DNA from: Streptomyces echinatus
GTDB taxonomy: Bacteria > Actinomycetota > Actinomycetes > Streptomycetales > Streptomycetaceae
Assembly: GCF_014203595.1 (NCBI RefSeq)
Contig: NZ_JACHJK010000002.1
Coordinates: 682,001-746,000, forward strand
Length of the DNA stretch: 64,000 nt
Reading direction: 5' to 3'
This document shows positions 41,043 through 50,203 of this stretch, in pieces. Position 1 is the first letter of the stretch; every line of letters starts with the position of its first letter. Position numbers and translations under genes: made by a program. The notes beneath the pieces are model-generated. The model did not search any database and was not told the origin of the DNA. It was given only the letters and a program-made list of their open reading frames with translations.

Positions 41043-41069
41043 GGGGCGGCCGGGAGATCCGGCCGCCCC
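41043..41069. terminator. Bidirectional terminator
   Basis: GGGGCGGCCGG-GAGAT-CCGGCCGCCCC is a perfect 11 bp stem between the convergent stops of the epimerase gene (41038) and the peptidase gene (41090). Confidence 0.9.
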
Positions 41070-41089
41070 TCGTCACCGGGTCGGTACGG

Positions 41090-42685
41090 TCACGGCTTGG
41101 GCGTGGCGTGCGGGGTGCAGGTCACGTCCTTGCGGTCCAGCGTGCCGTCGAGCAGATAGGCGTCGACGCGCTGGTTGATGCACGGGTTGACCAGGCCGGT
41201 CACACCGTGCGAGCCCGCGTTCTTCTCGGTGATCAGACGGGAGCCGTGGAAGCGGTGGTGCAGTTCGACGGCGCCTTCGTACGGGGTGGCGGCGTCACGG
41301 GTGGACTGCACGATCAGCACCGGCGGCAGACCCTTGTGGGTCTTCACGTCCAGCGGAGTGTGCTGCTTGGCGGGCCAGGTGGCGCACGGCAGGTTCATCC
41401 AGGCGTTCGCCCAGGTCATGAACGGGTAGTCCTTGTTGAGCCGGGTGTTGTCCCGGTCCCACTTCTGCCAGCTGGTGGGCCACTTGGCGTCGGCGCACTC
41501 GACGGCCGTGTAGACGGCGTTGGAGTTCTCCGAGGCGATGTTGCCCGCGGTGTCGGACAGGTCCGGCGCCGCCGCGTCGACCAGCGCCTGGGTGTCGCCG
41601 GCGACGTACTTGCCGAACACCGTCGCGACCGGCACCCACGAGGAGTCGTAGTACGGGGCGCTCTGGAAGAAGGCGATCAGCTCCGCCGGGCCGACGACAC
41701 CGCCGATGGGGTGCTGCTTCGCCGTGGCGCGCAGCTGGAGCCACTTGGCCTGGACGGCGGCACGCGTGGTGCCGAGGTGGAAGGCGGCGTCGTTGGCGGC
41801 GACCCAGTCCTCCCAGTCCTTCCAGCGGCCCTCGAACGCGATGTCCTGGTTCAGGTTGGCCTCGTACCAGATGTTGTCGCGCGCGGGGTTGACCACGCTG
41901 TCGACGACCATGCGGCGCAGGTGGCCCGGGAAGAGGGTGCCGTAGACGGCGCCCAGGTAGGTGCCGTAGGAGACGCCGAGGTAGTTGAGCTTCTTCTCGC
42001 CGAGCGCGGCCCGGATGACGTCCAGGTCGCGGGCGGTGTTCGGCGTGGTCATGTGGGGCAGCATCGCGCCGCTGCGCTCGCCGCAGCCGTCCGCGTACTC
42101 GTGGGCCAGCTTGCGCTGCGCCCGCTTGTCCGCCTCACTGTCCGGCACCGGGTCCGCCTTCGGCGCCTTGACGAACTCCTGCGGGTCGATGCAGGAGATC
42201 GGCGCCGAGTGGCCGACGCCGCGCGGGTCGAAGCCGACGAAGTCGTAGGCCTTGGCCACGTTGGCCCAGACGGGGTTCTTGCTGGTGACCCGGGCCGGGA
42301 AGCGCATGCCCGAGCCGCCGGGGCCGCCCGGGTTGTAGACGAGCGCGCCCTGGCGCTCCTTCTTGGTGCCGGTGTTGCCTATCCGGTCCACGGCGAGCTT
42401 GATCTGCTTGCCGTACGGGTGGGCGTAGTCGACCGGCACGCTGACCCAGCCGCACTGGATGGGCTTCGCCAGCCCCCAGTCGGCCGGGCAGTCCTGCCAG
42501 TGGATGCCGGCCTTGGCGGCCCGGGCGGCGGCTATCGCGGCGCCCTTGGCCTCCCGGTCCGGACCGGGCCGGGACACGGCGCCGGCCGTGGGTGCCGACA
42601 CCGCCCCGGCGATCAGGGTCGCGGTGACGAGTGCTCCGGCCGAGCCGAGCGCCAACAGGCGGCTCTTCGGTCTGTTCTCCCTCAA
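41090..42685 (-). CDS. Secreted tripeptidyl aminopeptidase-like alpha/beta hydrolase
   Basis: 531-residue exported serine peptidase of the SlpD/Tap family that removes N-terminal tripeptides or acts in mycelial peptide use. The TTG start at 42685 is supported by GGGGAGGGG seven bases upstream and by the signal peptide that follows ('RLLALGSAGALVTATLIAGA', cleavage near 'AGAVSRP'). Domain markers: 'WQDCPADWGLAKPIQCGWVS', 'LVYNPGGPGGSGM' (oxyanion region), 'FVGFDPRGVGHSAPISC', Ser239 in 'YLGVSYGTYLGAVYG', Asp in 'LIVQSTRDAATPYEGA' and His in 'EKNAGSHGVTG', plus several paired cysteines. It stands alone. Confidence 0.92.
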   Translation of the reverse strand: MRENRPKSRLLALGSAGALVTATLIAGAVSAPTAGAVSRPGPDREAKGAAIAAARAAKAGIHWQDCPADWGLAKPIQCGWVSVPVDYAHPYGKQIKLAVDRIGNTGTKKERQGALVYNPGGPGGSGMRFPARVTSKNPVWANVAKAYDFVGFDPRGVGHSAPISCIDPQEFVKAPKADPVPDSEADKRAQRKLAHEYADGCGERSGAMLPHMTTPNTARDLDVIRAALGEKKLNYLGVSYGTYLGAVYGTLFPGHLRRMVVDSVVNPARDNIWYEANLNQDIAFEGRWKDWEDWVAANDAAFHLGTTRAAVQAKWLQLRATAKQHPIGGVVGPAELIAFFQSAPYYDSSWVPVATVFGKYVAGDTQALVDAAAPDLSDTAGNIASENSNAVYTAVECADAKWPTSWQKWDRDNTRLNKDYPFMTWANAWMNLPCATWPAKQHTPLDVKTHKGLPPVLIVQSTRDAATPYEGAVELHHRFHGSRLITEKNAGSHGVTGLVNPCINQRVDAYLLDGTLDRKDVTCTPHATPKP

Positions 42686-42863
42686 GTGGGCCCCTCCCCG
42701 AACCTTGCTGCGAGTGTCAGACGGGGATCCTCGCGGCTGTGAGCCCGCTGAGAACAGGGGTTGCCGCTCAAATTTACCAATCCGATAACCGGATGATCAT
42801 GTGTTGCTGAGTATCGCTGAGCGGAGCGTCGGTACTCCGCCGCCCGTGACCTCCTCCAGTGTC

Positions 42864-43618
42864 TCAGCCCAGCCCGGTCAGCGCCTCGTCCAGGAGCCGC
42901 CGCAGCCGCAGCGCGTCCGGGGCGACCGCGCTGACGAGGGCGGCCGGGCCGGCCAGCGGTACCACTGCCGCGCACGCGCCCAGGGCCCGTGCCTCGACCG
43001 GACGCTCAGCGAACTCGGGTCGCACGACGACGAGTTGTCCCACCGCGCGATGTCCCGCAAGCACGGCCGGCCCGTCCCAGCCGCCGGGTGCGCCGAGTCC
43101 GCAGGCCAGCTCCTGGTCCAGCACGGTGCGGCCCCCGGCCCGTACGGTCAGCCGGCTGGTGAGCCGCCCCGGCCGCTCCCCCACACGCCCCAGCACCTGC
43201 TCCTCGCGCAGGACGAGCCGGGCGCCGGCACCGGCCTCGACGCGGGTCGTCACATACAGCTCGCTGCCCTCGGCAGAGATCAACTGCTCGGGCATCCAGT
43301 GCAGTTCCCCGCCGTCGGCCACGTCGAGCCGTACGTCGTACCGGGCTTCTCCCTCGGCCTGGCCGGGCAGGGCGAGGGTGGCGGCGGCCGACCCGACGTG
43401 CAGCCGGGCCCCCTCCTCCACCCGGACGCCCAGCGTGAAGCGGTCGCCGCCGAGCGGGCCGCTCATCGCGCCGACGAGCATGACCTTCGCCTCGGATCCG
43501 CTCGACCGGGTGCGGCGCGGCGCCAGCGGGCCCTCGCCCTCCAGGACGGGCAGGGCCGTGCCGCCGCGCCCGTCGGCGCGGGCGACGATCCGGGCGTGCG
43601 CCCGGATCCCGGTGGCGG

Positions 43619-43622
<4 letters not shown>
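42864..43622 (-). CDS. ureD: Urease accessory protein UreD
   Basis: Nickel-insertion chaperone (UreD/UreH) of 252 residues, last gene of the urease operon. It shows the family beta-rich pattern with '[14 protein letters not shown]'-like strands, '[20 protein letters not shown]' near residue 108 and '[20 protein letters not shown]'. The GTG start at 43622 overlaps the ureG stop by 4 bases (GTGA). UreD sequences diverge strongly, and the call rests equally on gene order. Confidence 0.88.
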
Positions 43623-44296
<674 letters not shown>

Positions 44297-44436
44297 GTAC
44301 GGCTCCTTCGTGTGAGGGGCTGGGGGGCACAGCCGTCCGGTACCGGAGGACGAGGCCGTGCGGGCCGATACGGGCCCCGAGGGAGAGCCCCCGGGGTCGG
44401 GGGGCGAAGGGGGTGCGTGGGGCGGAATTCCCGGGG

Positions 44437-45111
44437 CTAGGAGGCGAACAGGCGGACCGGCCAGGCCGCGTGCCACTCGGCACCGACCTCCAGCAGGGGC
44501 CCGGACGCCGCCGGGAGCGCGTCGGCCCCCTCGGCGCGCACCCTGCGTGCCGCCGCCACGGCACGGTCCGCCACGCGGTCCAGCTCGGGCGCCAGCCGGG
44601 CCAGCGCTCCCGTCGCGTCGAACGGGTCGAGGCTCAGCAGCCGCACCGTGGCCGTCGCCGGCCCGCTCACGCTCTCGTACGCCGCGCAGTGGGCCGCGTC
44701 CTCGGGCCCGAGCCCGGCCGCCCGGGCGGCGAGGCCGAGCACCACCGGCTGATGGGCACCCTTGGGGAACTCCCGTGCCAGGGCGTCGAGTTCGGACGAC
44801 GGCCAGGTCGACCGGGCGGCCCGCAGCAGCTGCCGCCCCAGGCGGCGGGCGGCGGTGCGCAGGGCCGGGGACGGGGTCCGGGCGTCGGCCGCCGCGTCCA
44901 GCTCGCCCGGGTCGGCGCCGAGCGCGGCCGCCGCCGCGAGCGCCCCCGCGACCAGCCCGGCGGTGTGCAACCGGCCCCGGCAGAACTCCTCCAGGGTCGC
45001 GGCGTCGGTGATGCGGCCCGCCTTGACGGCGGCCTCCGCCCCGCCGGAGTGCGCGTGCCCTCCCGCGGGGAAGCGGCCGTCGGCCAGGACGAGCAGTGCC
45101 GCTCGTGACAT
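44437..45111 (-). CDS. ureF: Urease accessory protein UreF
   Basis: 224-residue helical chaperone component of the UreDFG complex. '[20 protein letters not shown]' at the N-terminus (RFPxGGxxHSxG) and '[20 protein letters not shown]' near residue 125 are the family signature regions; the C-terminal '[20 protein letters not shown]' is the typical final helix pair. ATG 45111 lies 10 bp after the ureC stop, so it is translated on the same message. Confidence 0.93.
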   Translation of the reverse strand: MSRAALLVLADGRFPAGGHAHSGGAEAAVKAGRITDAATLEEFCRGRLHTAGLVAGALAAAAALGADPGELDAAADARTPSPALRTAARRLGRQLLRAARSTWPSSELDALAREFPKGAHQPVVLGLAARAAGLGPEDAAHCAAYESVSGPATATVRLLSLDPFDATGALARLAPELDRVADRAVAAARRVRAEGADALPAASGPLLEVGAEWHAAWPVRLFAS

Positions 45112-45121
45112 GACCCCGCCC

Positions 45122-46843
45122 TCAGAAGAGGAAGTAACGCTGGGCCATGGGCAGTTCGACGGCCGGGGCGGCCTCGACCAGATCACCGTCGATGTGCACG
45201 GCGAAGCTGTCGGGGTCGATCCGGACGTCCGGCCGGGCGTCGTTCTCGCGCATGTCGGCCTTGGTGACCGCACGCGTGGACTCGATCGCCACGAACCGTT
45301 TGCCGAGCCCCAGCCGCTCCGGCAGCCCGTCCTCGATCGCCGGGCCGGCCACGAAGTTGACCGAGTTGGCGGCCGGGGCCCGGCCGATCGCGCCGAACAT
45401 CGGGCGGGGCAGGATCGGCTGCGGGGTGGGGATGGAAGCGTTGGCGTCACCCATCTGCGCGTAGGCGATCTGGCCCCCCTTGATCACGAGGAGCGGCTTG
45501 ACCCCGAAGAACGCGGGCTCCCAGAGCACCAGGTCGGCGAGCTTGCCGGTCTCGACGGAGCCGATCTCGGCGGCGAGGCCCTGGGCGAGCGCCGGGTTGA
45601 TCGTGTACTTGGCGACATAGCGCCGTACCCGGTGGTTGTCGGCGCGGCCGTCGCCGGGCAGCGCGCCCCGCCGGCGCTTCATGACGTGGGCGGTCTGCCA
45701 GGTGCGCAGGACCACCTCGCCGACGCGGCCCATGGCCTGGGAGTCGGAGGAGATGATCGAGATCGCGCCGAGGTCGTGCAGGACGTCCTCCGCGCCGATG
45801 GTGGACGGCCGGATCCGGGACTCGGCGAACGCCAGGTCCTCGGGGACCGCCGGGTTGAGGTGGTGGCACACCATCAGCATGTCGAGGTGCTCCTCGGCCG
45901 TGTTGACGGTGAAGGGCCGGGTCGGGTTGGTGGAGCTGGGCAGGACGTTGGCCTGCGAGACCACGGTCATGATGTCGGGCGCGTGGCCGCCGCCGGCACC
46001 CTCGGTGTGGTACGAGTGGATGCCCCGGCCCGCGATCGCGGCGAGGGTGTCGCCGACGAAGCCCGCCTCGTTCAGGGTGTCGGTGTGGATGGCGACCTGG
46101 ACGCCGGTCCGGTCGGCGACGGTGAGCGCGGCGTCGATCACGGCGGGCGTGGAGCCCCAGTCCTCGTGCAGTTTCAGGCCGACGGCGCCGCCGCGGATCT
46201 GGGAGAGCATCGCCTCGTGGCTGACGGTGTTGCCCTTGCCGAGGAAGCCGACGTTGACCGGGTAGGACTCCATCGCCTCCAGCATCCGGGCGAGGTGCCA
46301 GGGACCGGGGGTGACGGTGGTCGCCTTGGAGCCCTCGGCGGGGCCGGTGCCGCCGCCGACCAGGGTGGTGATGCCGGAGGCCAGCGCCTCGTCGGCGACC
46401 TGGGGGCAGATGAAGTGGACGTGGGCGTCGATGGCGCCGGCGGTCAGGATGCGCCCGTTGCCCGCGATGATCTCCGTCTCGGGGCCGATGACCAGGGCGG
46501 GGTGAACGCCGTCCATGGTGTCGGGGTTGCCGGCCTTGCCGAGGGCGGTGATCCGGCCGTCCCGGATGCCGACGTCGGCCTTGACGACGCCCCAGTGGTC
46601 GACGACGACGGCACCGGTGATCACGGTGTCGGGCGTGCCGTCGGCCCGGGTGGCGCGGGACTGGCCCATGGACTCGCGGATGACCTTGCCGCCGCCGAAG
46701 ACCGCCTCGTCCCCGGACGCGCCGGGGCCGCCGGAGCGGTCCTCCTCGATCTCGATCAGCAGATCGGTGTCGGCCAGCCGGATGCGGTCGCCGGTGGTCG
46801 GGCCGAACAGGTCGGCGTAGGCGCCGCGGGAGATCTCAGGCAT
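45122..46843 (-). CDS. ureC: Urease subunit alpha
   Basis: Catalytic subunit that hydrolyses urea to ammonia and carbamate. The 573-residue protein has the nickel ligands of the urease fold: His141 and His143 in '[13 protein letters not shown]', Lys224 (carbamylated) in '[13 protein letters not shown]', His253 in '[11 protein letters not shown]', His279 in '[15 protein letters not shown]' and Asp366 in '[13 protein letters not shown]'. The mobile flap '[20 protein letters not shown]' carries Cys325 and His326. ATG 46843 overlaps the ureB stop by 8 bases. Confidence 0.98.
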   Translation of the reverse strand: MPEISRGAYADLFGPTTGDRIRLADTDLLIEIEEDRSGGPGASGDEAVFGGGKVIRESMGQSRATRADGTPDTVITGAVVVDHWGVVKADVGIRDGRITALGKAGNPDTMDGVHPALVIGPETEIIAGNGRILTAGAIDAHVHFICPQVADEALASGITTLVGGGTGPAEGSKATTVTPGPWHLARMLEAMESYPVNVGFLGKGNTVSHEAMLSQIRGGAVGLKLHEDWGSTPAVIDAALTVADRTGVQVAIHTDTLNEAGFVGDTLAAIAGRGIHSYHTEGAGGGHAPDIMTVVSQANVLPSSTNPTRPFTVNTAEEHLDMLMVCHHLNPAVPEDLAFAESRIRPSTIGAEDVLHDLGAISIISSDSQAMGRVGEVVLRTWQTAHVMKRRRGALPGDGRADNHRVRRYVAKYTINPALAQGLAAEIGSVETGKLADLVLWEPAFFGVKPLLVIKGGQIAYAQMGDANASIPTPQPILPRPMFGAIGRAPAANSVNFVAGPAIEDGLPERLGLGKRFVAIESTRAVTKADMRENDARPDVRIDPDSFAVHIDGDLVEAAPAVELPMAQRYFLF

Positions 46844-47147
46844 CGAGGGCACCTCCGGTCTCGCCGCGCAGACCGGGCACGATCCGGGCACCGGCCAGCG
46901 GCACGAGTTCGACCTCCGCGGGGATGCCGGGCTCGAAGCGGACGGCGGTGCCGGCGGCGACGTTCAGCCGCCTGCCACGGGCGGCGGCACGGTCGAACCG
47001 CAGGCCGGGGTTGGCCTCGGCGAAGTGGTAGTGGGAGCCGACCTGCACGGGGCGGTCGGCGGCGTTGAGAACGATCAGACGGGTGACGTCACGACCGGTG
47101 TTGAAGTTGACGGGGTCGTCCGCGAACAGGATCTCTCCGGGAATCAT
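46836..47147 (-). CDS. ureB: Urease subunit beta
   Basis: 103-residue structural subunit. It begins [20 protein letters not shown] and contains '[20 protein letters not shown]' and '[20 protein letters not shown]', all diagnostic for UreB. Its start lies 10 bp after the ureA stop and its stop overlaps ureC, so gamma, beta and alpha are stoichiometrically coupled. Confidence 0.97.
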   Translation of the reverse strand: MIPGEILFADDPVNFNTGRDVTRLIVLNAADRPVQVGSHYHFAEANPGLRFDRAAARGRRLNVAAGTAVRFEPGIPAEVELVPLAGARIVPGLRGETGGALDA

Positions 47148-47156
47148 GGCGGGCCC

Positions 47157-47459
47157 TCAGATGATCGGCTCGTGGACGGTGACGAGCTTGGTGCCGTCCG
47201 GGAAGGTGGCCTCCACCTGGACGTCGTGGATCATCTCGGAGACGCCGTCCATGACGTCGTCCCTGGTGAGGATCTTGCGGCCGGAGGACATCAGCTCGGC
47301 GACGGTGCGGCCGTCCCGCGCGCCCTCCAGGATGTGCGACGTGATGAGGGCGACCGCTTCCGGGTGATTGAGCCGGAGGCCCCGGGCCCGGCGCTTCTCG
47401 GCCACGTCGGCTGCCACATGGATGAGCAGCCGTTCTTGTTCGTGCGGGGTCAGTTGCAC
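47157..47459 (-). CDS. ureA: Urease subunit gamma
   Basis: 100-residue first structural subunit. From the GTG at 47459 it reads [20 protein letters not shown], includes '[20 protein letters not shown]', and ends '[20 protein letters not shown]' then I-I, the highly conserved UreA C-terminus. GAGGTGGGAC is the ribosome site; a longer in-frame reading upstream has no support. It heads the operon ureA-B-C-F-G-D. A GlnR-like box lies about 160 bp upstream. Confidence 0.97.
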   Translation of the reverse strand: MQLTPHEQERLLIHVAADVAEKRRARGLRLNHPEAVALITSHILEGARDGRTVAELMSSGRKILTRDDVMDGVSEMIHDVQVEATFPDGTKLVTVHEPII

Positions 47460-47616
47460 GTCCCACCTCACAGTCCTTGCTCCGGACCGTGCGGGGTCCG
47501 GCTGCCGCAGCCACCGCGGCGGGGATAGGTGTAACACACAGACAAATCCCCGAATCGTCGTCAATCCGGGCGGAAGAAACCCCTGGTGGCGTCGATCGGC
47601 AGGCTAGGACGCCGGA

Positions 47617-47632
47617 GTTTCAACGACGTTAA
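47617..47632 (-). promoter_or_regulatory. GlnR-like box upstream of ureA
   Basis: On the minus strand this reads TTAAC-GTCGTT-GAAAC, matching the GlnR half-box pair gTnAc-N6-GaAAc at all but the first base. It lies 158-173 bp before the ureA start, inside the non-coding stretch between ureA and the antitoxin gene. ureA is a known GlnR target in S. coelicolor. A second tandem box further upstream is not convincing. Confidence 0.6.
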
Positions 47633-47685
47633 CCAGACTTTGGACCGTGCATGACCGCCGGATGGGCTCCGGCAGAGACGGCGTC

Positions 47686-47988
47686 TCAGGAGTCGCCCGG
47701 CGGCCGGTGCTCGGCGGCGATGTCGTAGCGCTGCCGTCCGCGCGGCGCGGAACCGGCCTCGCGCACCCCGGACACGGAGCTGATGACCCGCTCCTCGGCC
47801 TGCCCCTCGGCCCGCTCCCCGGCCTGCTCGTCCAGTGCGTCCAGCCGTTCCAGGTCGGCGGCCGAGACCAGCGCGACCAGCGGCTTGCCGTGCCGGGTCA
47901 CGACGACGCGTTCACCGCCGTAGACCACCCGGTTGATCAGATCGGCGAGCTCAGCCCTGGCTTGCGTCACCGGAATCTCGTAGGCCAT
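47686..47988 (-). CDS. Phd/YefM-family antitoxin (orphan)
   Basis: 100-residue antitoxin. The N-terminal DNA-binding fold is intact: 'AYEIPVTQARAELADLINRV', 'VYGGERVVVTRHGKPLVALV', 'SAADLERLDALDEQAGE'. The C-terminal toxin-binding part is acidic and Pro/Gly-rich, longer than in minimal Phd proteins. No toxin gene (Doc, YoeB or PIN) is recognised on either side: downstream is the ureA upstream region and upstream a 640 bp gene-poor stretch. It may have lost its partner or regulate another locus. The probable autoregulatory operator is at 48015. Confidence 0.85.
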   Translation of the reverse strand: MAYEIPVTQARAELADLINRVVYGGERVVVTRHGKPLVALVSAADLERLDALDEQAGERAEGQAEERVISSVSGVREAGSAPRGRQRYDIAAEHRPPGDS

Positions 47989-48014
47989 ACCTCCATCATA
48001 CCTTCACGTACATC

Positions 48015-48031
48015 CTGTACATTCCTTACAG
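48015..48031. promoter_or_regulatory. Putative Phd autoregulatory operator
   Basis: CTGTA-N7-TACAG lies 27 bp upstream of the antitoxin start, in a short AT-rich segment that also contains TACATCCTGTACA. Phd-type antitoxins commonly bind palindromes next to their own start. Confidence 0.5.
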
Positions 48032-48660
48032 GTATGACCGCACCCCCGGGATCCGTACGCGCGGCCGGCCCGGCGATCTCCTCGTCCGGGCCGGGAAGTT
48101 GCTCCGGATCCGGGCGGCGACGGAGGAGAGAAGCCCGTCCGGCACACGGGGGCGCACGGCCGGGCCACCCACCCGGCACGCGCCGAGGGCGAGCTGACCG
48201 GCAGTCATCCGGTGACGGCCGGCCTGAAGGGTCGCATCGGCCTCGCCCGGCGCGGGGGCACCCGCGGCGGCCCGCGTACGGCCCGGGCCCAGGCCAAGGC
48301 GGCAGAGCCGCGGAACGCGCCCGGACCGATGCACGGGCGGGGCGGGACGGAGCCGCAGGGGGACACGCGGGCACGGGCGCCGCGGCTGCCGGCCGGTGCA
48401 CGCCGGGCCGCTCGCGCCGTGCTCCCGCCGCACGGCGTCGGCCGGGGCGGACGCCCGGGCGGCCGGCGACACCCGCGCGTCGACACACGCCGTTCGGACC
48501 GGACTTCAAACGGCCCGAACGACGTACCGCCGACCGGTGTATATCCAGATCGTTTTCCGGCGCTCCCGGGTTGCGCGACGCGCGGGTTCATGTGTCGCCG
48601 GGAAAGCCTTTCTTCCCAGGTCCGGGGCTACGGACGGGATCTGACGGAGACTCGAACAGA
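48032..48660. other. Gene-poor GC-rich stretch
   Basis: About 630 bp with no credible gene. All open frames give Arg/Gly/Pro/Ala-rich translations, no ribosome site is matched to a conserved start, and codon position bias is absent. The last 130 bases become less GC-rich (for instance around GTGTATATCCAGATCG near 48540), as expected near a promoter for the downstream riboswitch-controlled gene. Confidence 0.6.
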
Positions 48661-48686
48661 ACCCTGTCCACCCGAACGGGTGAGTG

Positions 48687-48700
48687 GTGAGTAACGCCAC
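48687..48700. promoter_or_regulatory. Putative Crp site (GTG-N6-GNCAC)
   Basis: GTG-AGTAAC-GCCAC fits the streptomycete Crp consensus GTG-N6-GNCAC exactly. It lies about 140-150 bp before the start of the recognised riboswitch and next to a CACCCG-AA-CGGGTG hairpin (48669-48682). In S. coelicolor the muralytic gene rpfA has the same Crp-plus-riboswitch combination. Confidence 0.45.
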
Positions 48701-48834
48701 AAATCCTCGGTTCCGTTGGGATTTTCGGACAGTGGTGAGCCAAGATCCCTGTCTGACGACAAGCCCCCGCCACCGCGGCGGGGCGGTCCGGGCGGACGCC
48801 GAGTCCTGCCGCCGCCCGGATGACCGGTCGACAG

Positions 48835-49012
48835 GAGTGGATCGGCAGGAGTGGAGGACCCAAGCTAGGCGGGTTCGCCGGAACGGAAGTCCGTCTGTTC
48901 GACACAGACGGACCAAGGCTCCGAGCAACCCTTGGGGTGAAGCCGCGGCAACGCGGCCGGGCAACTTCGCCAGCCCGAATCCGACAGGTCATCCTTCACA
49001 GGCGGCTGACGA
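48835..49012 (+). promoter_or_regulatory. c-di-AMP (ydaO/yuaA) riboswitch
   Basis: The core 48927-49007 matches the ydaO motif closely: a CCTTGGGGTGAAGCC segment, hairpin CCGCG-GCAA-CGCGG, then CGGGCAACTTCGCCAGCCCG, AATCCGACAGGTCATCC and CACAGGCGG. A variable helix GTCCGTCTG...CAGACGGAC (48887-48912) and GGAGGACCCAAGC (about 48853-48865) make up the 5' half. The 5' end is approximate. In streptomycetes this class controls wall-hydrolase genes, and the next gene is an NlpC/P60 hydrolase. The weak ribosome site GAAGG (about 49011-49015) lies right at the 3' end of the aptamer, so translational control is plausible. Confidence 0.85.
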
Positions 49013-49022
49013 AGGGTTGCGC

Positions 49023-49496
49023 ATGACTGCGCTCAATCGTGTCCCGTCGCTGATGGCCCGGGCCGGCACGGCCTCGGCACTCACCCTCGCCGCCGTGGGC
49101 GGCTCGATCGCGGTGCCCGGTCTCGCCACCGACGCCTCCGCCGCGACCATCGCGACGAAAGCACTCAAGATCGCGGCTTCCAAGAAGGGCGCGCCGTACG
49201 CGTGGGGTGCCAGCGGACCGCGCAGGTTCGACTGCTCGGGGCTCACGCTCTACTCGTTCAAGAAGGCCGGCAAGAAGCTCCCGCGCACCGCCGCCCAGCA
49301 GTACAACAAGTCGCACCACATCTCCGCGCGCAGCCGCAAGGCCGGCGACCTGGTCTTCTTCCACTCGGGTTCGTACGTCTACCACGTCGGCATCTACGCC
49401 GGTCACGGGAAGATCTGGCACGCCCCGAAGACCGGGGACGTGGTGAAGCTCCAGAAGATCTGGACCAAGAGCGTCTGGTACGGCCGGATCAGCTGA
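49023..49496 (+). CDS. Secreted NlpC/P60 peptidoglycan endopeptidase under c-di-AMP control
   Basis: 157-residue exported cysteine peptidase cutting D-gamma-glutamyl-meso-diaminopimelate or similar wall-peptide bonds. Residues 1-41 are a signal peptide ('SALTLAAVGGSIAVPGLA', cleavage near 'DASAAT'). The catalytic triad is Cys71 in 'PRRFDCSGLTLYSFKKAGK', His121 in 'YVYHVGIYAGHGK' and His133 in 'KIWHAPKTGDV'. It has no coiled coil or binding domain, so it is a minimal enzyme. ATG 49023 sits 10-15 bases beyond the riboswitch aptamer, the main evidence for its regulation. Confidence 0.94.
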   Translation: MTALNRVPSLMARAGTASALTLAAVGGSIAVPGLATDASAATIATKALKIAASKKGAPYAWGASGPRRFDCSGLTLYSFKKAGKKLPRTAAQQYNKSHHISARSRKAGDLVFFHSGSYVYHVGIYAGHGKIWHAPKTGDVVKLQKIWTKSVWYGRIS

Positions 49497-49503
49497 CCGG
49501 CCC

Positions 49504-50118
49504 TCAGGCCAGGAGCGGCTCCAGCAGCAGGGCCGCTCCGAGCGCCGCCAGCGCCACCCCGGTGCCCGCCTGAAGCCCACGGGCGGCCCGGGGCCGGCGC
49601 AGCCACCTGCCCAGCCGGTCCACCAGGAGGGCGACCACCTGGAACCAGGCCAGCGCCAGTGCGCACACGATCAGCGCGAGGAGCAGCGTCCGGGGCAGGG
49701 CGTGGCTCCCCGCGGGCACGAACTGCGGCAGCAGGCTCAGGAAGGTCAGCGAGGCCTTCGGGTTGAGCACGTTGGTCACGAAGCCCTGCCGGAGCGGATG
49801 GGCGGCCCCCACCGCCTCCTCGGGGCCCTGGGAGGCCTGCCCGAGCCCCCACAGGGTGCGCAGCCCGAGCTGCAGCACATAGACGCCGCCCAGCAGCTGC
49901 AGCGCGCGGAACAGCGCGGGCACGGCGATCAGGACGGCCGCGACGCCGGCCACCGCGAGGGCGGTGTGCACGAGCAGCCCGCCCGCGATGCCGAGCGCGC
50001 AGACCGCGCCGGCCCGGCGCGAGACGAGCGCGTTGCGTACGACCACGGTGAAGTCGGCGCCCGGCATGGCCACCAGGCCCGCGGCGATCCCGGTGAAAGC
50101 GATGAGCTGTCCGTCCAT
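49504..50118 (-). CDS. LysE-family amino acid exporter
   Basis: 204-residue membrane exporter with about six transmembrane helices. 'FTGIAAGLVAMPGADFTVVV' (usual G-x-x-x-G-P-G start) and 'HPLRQGFVTNVLNPKASLTF' (family G-x-x-x-N-x-x-N-P-K) are conserved LysE/RhtB motifs. It is divergent from a LysR gene, with an 85 bp gap containing a GTATT-TCG-AATAC dyad, typical of a LysR-LysE pair in which the exporter is induced by its amino acid. The substrate is not predictable. Confidence 0.92.
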   Translation of the reverse strand: MDGQLIAFTGIAAGLVAMPGADFTVVVRNALVSRRAGAVCALGIAGGLLVHTALAVAGVAAVLIAVPALFRALQLLGGVYVLQLGLRTLWGLGQASQGPEEAVGAAHPLRQGFVTNVLNPKASLTFLSLLPQFVPAGSHALPRTLLLALIVCALALAWFQVVALLVDRLGRWLRRPRAARGLQAGTGVALAALGAALLLEPLLA

Positions 50119-50152
50119 GCGCTCCAGGCTGCCCCGCCGACGCCTTCAGCAG

Positions 50153-50165
50153 GTATTTCGAATAC
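50153..50165. promoter_or_regulatory. Putative LysR operator
   Basis: GTATT-TCG-AATAC, a perfect 5 bp dyad with the T-N11-A spacing usual for LysR recognition, lies midway between the starts of the LysE gene (50118) and the LysR gene (50204). It is AT-rich for this genome. Confidence 0.55.
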
Positions 50166-50203
50166 TGAGGGCTAGCCTTAAGCATTGCTTTACTCTGGGA
50201 CGC

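Noticed and set aside
41108..42742. Plus-strand open frame across the secreted peptidase
   Set aside because: Antisense to a gene with signal peptide, GxSxG and paired cysteines; no domain visible.
44762..47068. Plus-strand open frame of more than 700 codons across urease genes
   Set aside because: It is antisense to ureF, ureC and ureB, whose catalytic motifs are complete; the frame is an artefact of high GC.
48032..48660. Possible gene in the stretch upstream of the riboswitch
   Set aside because: No ribosome site, conserved motif or codon bias in any frame; translations are low complexity.
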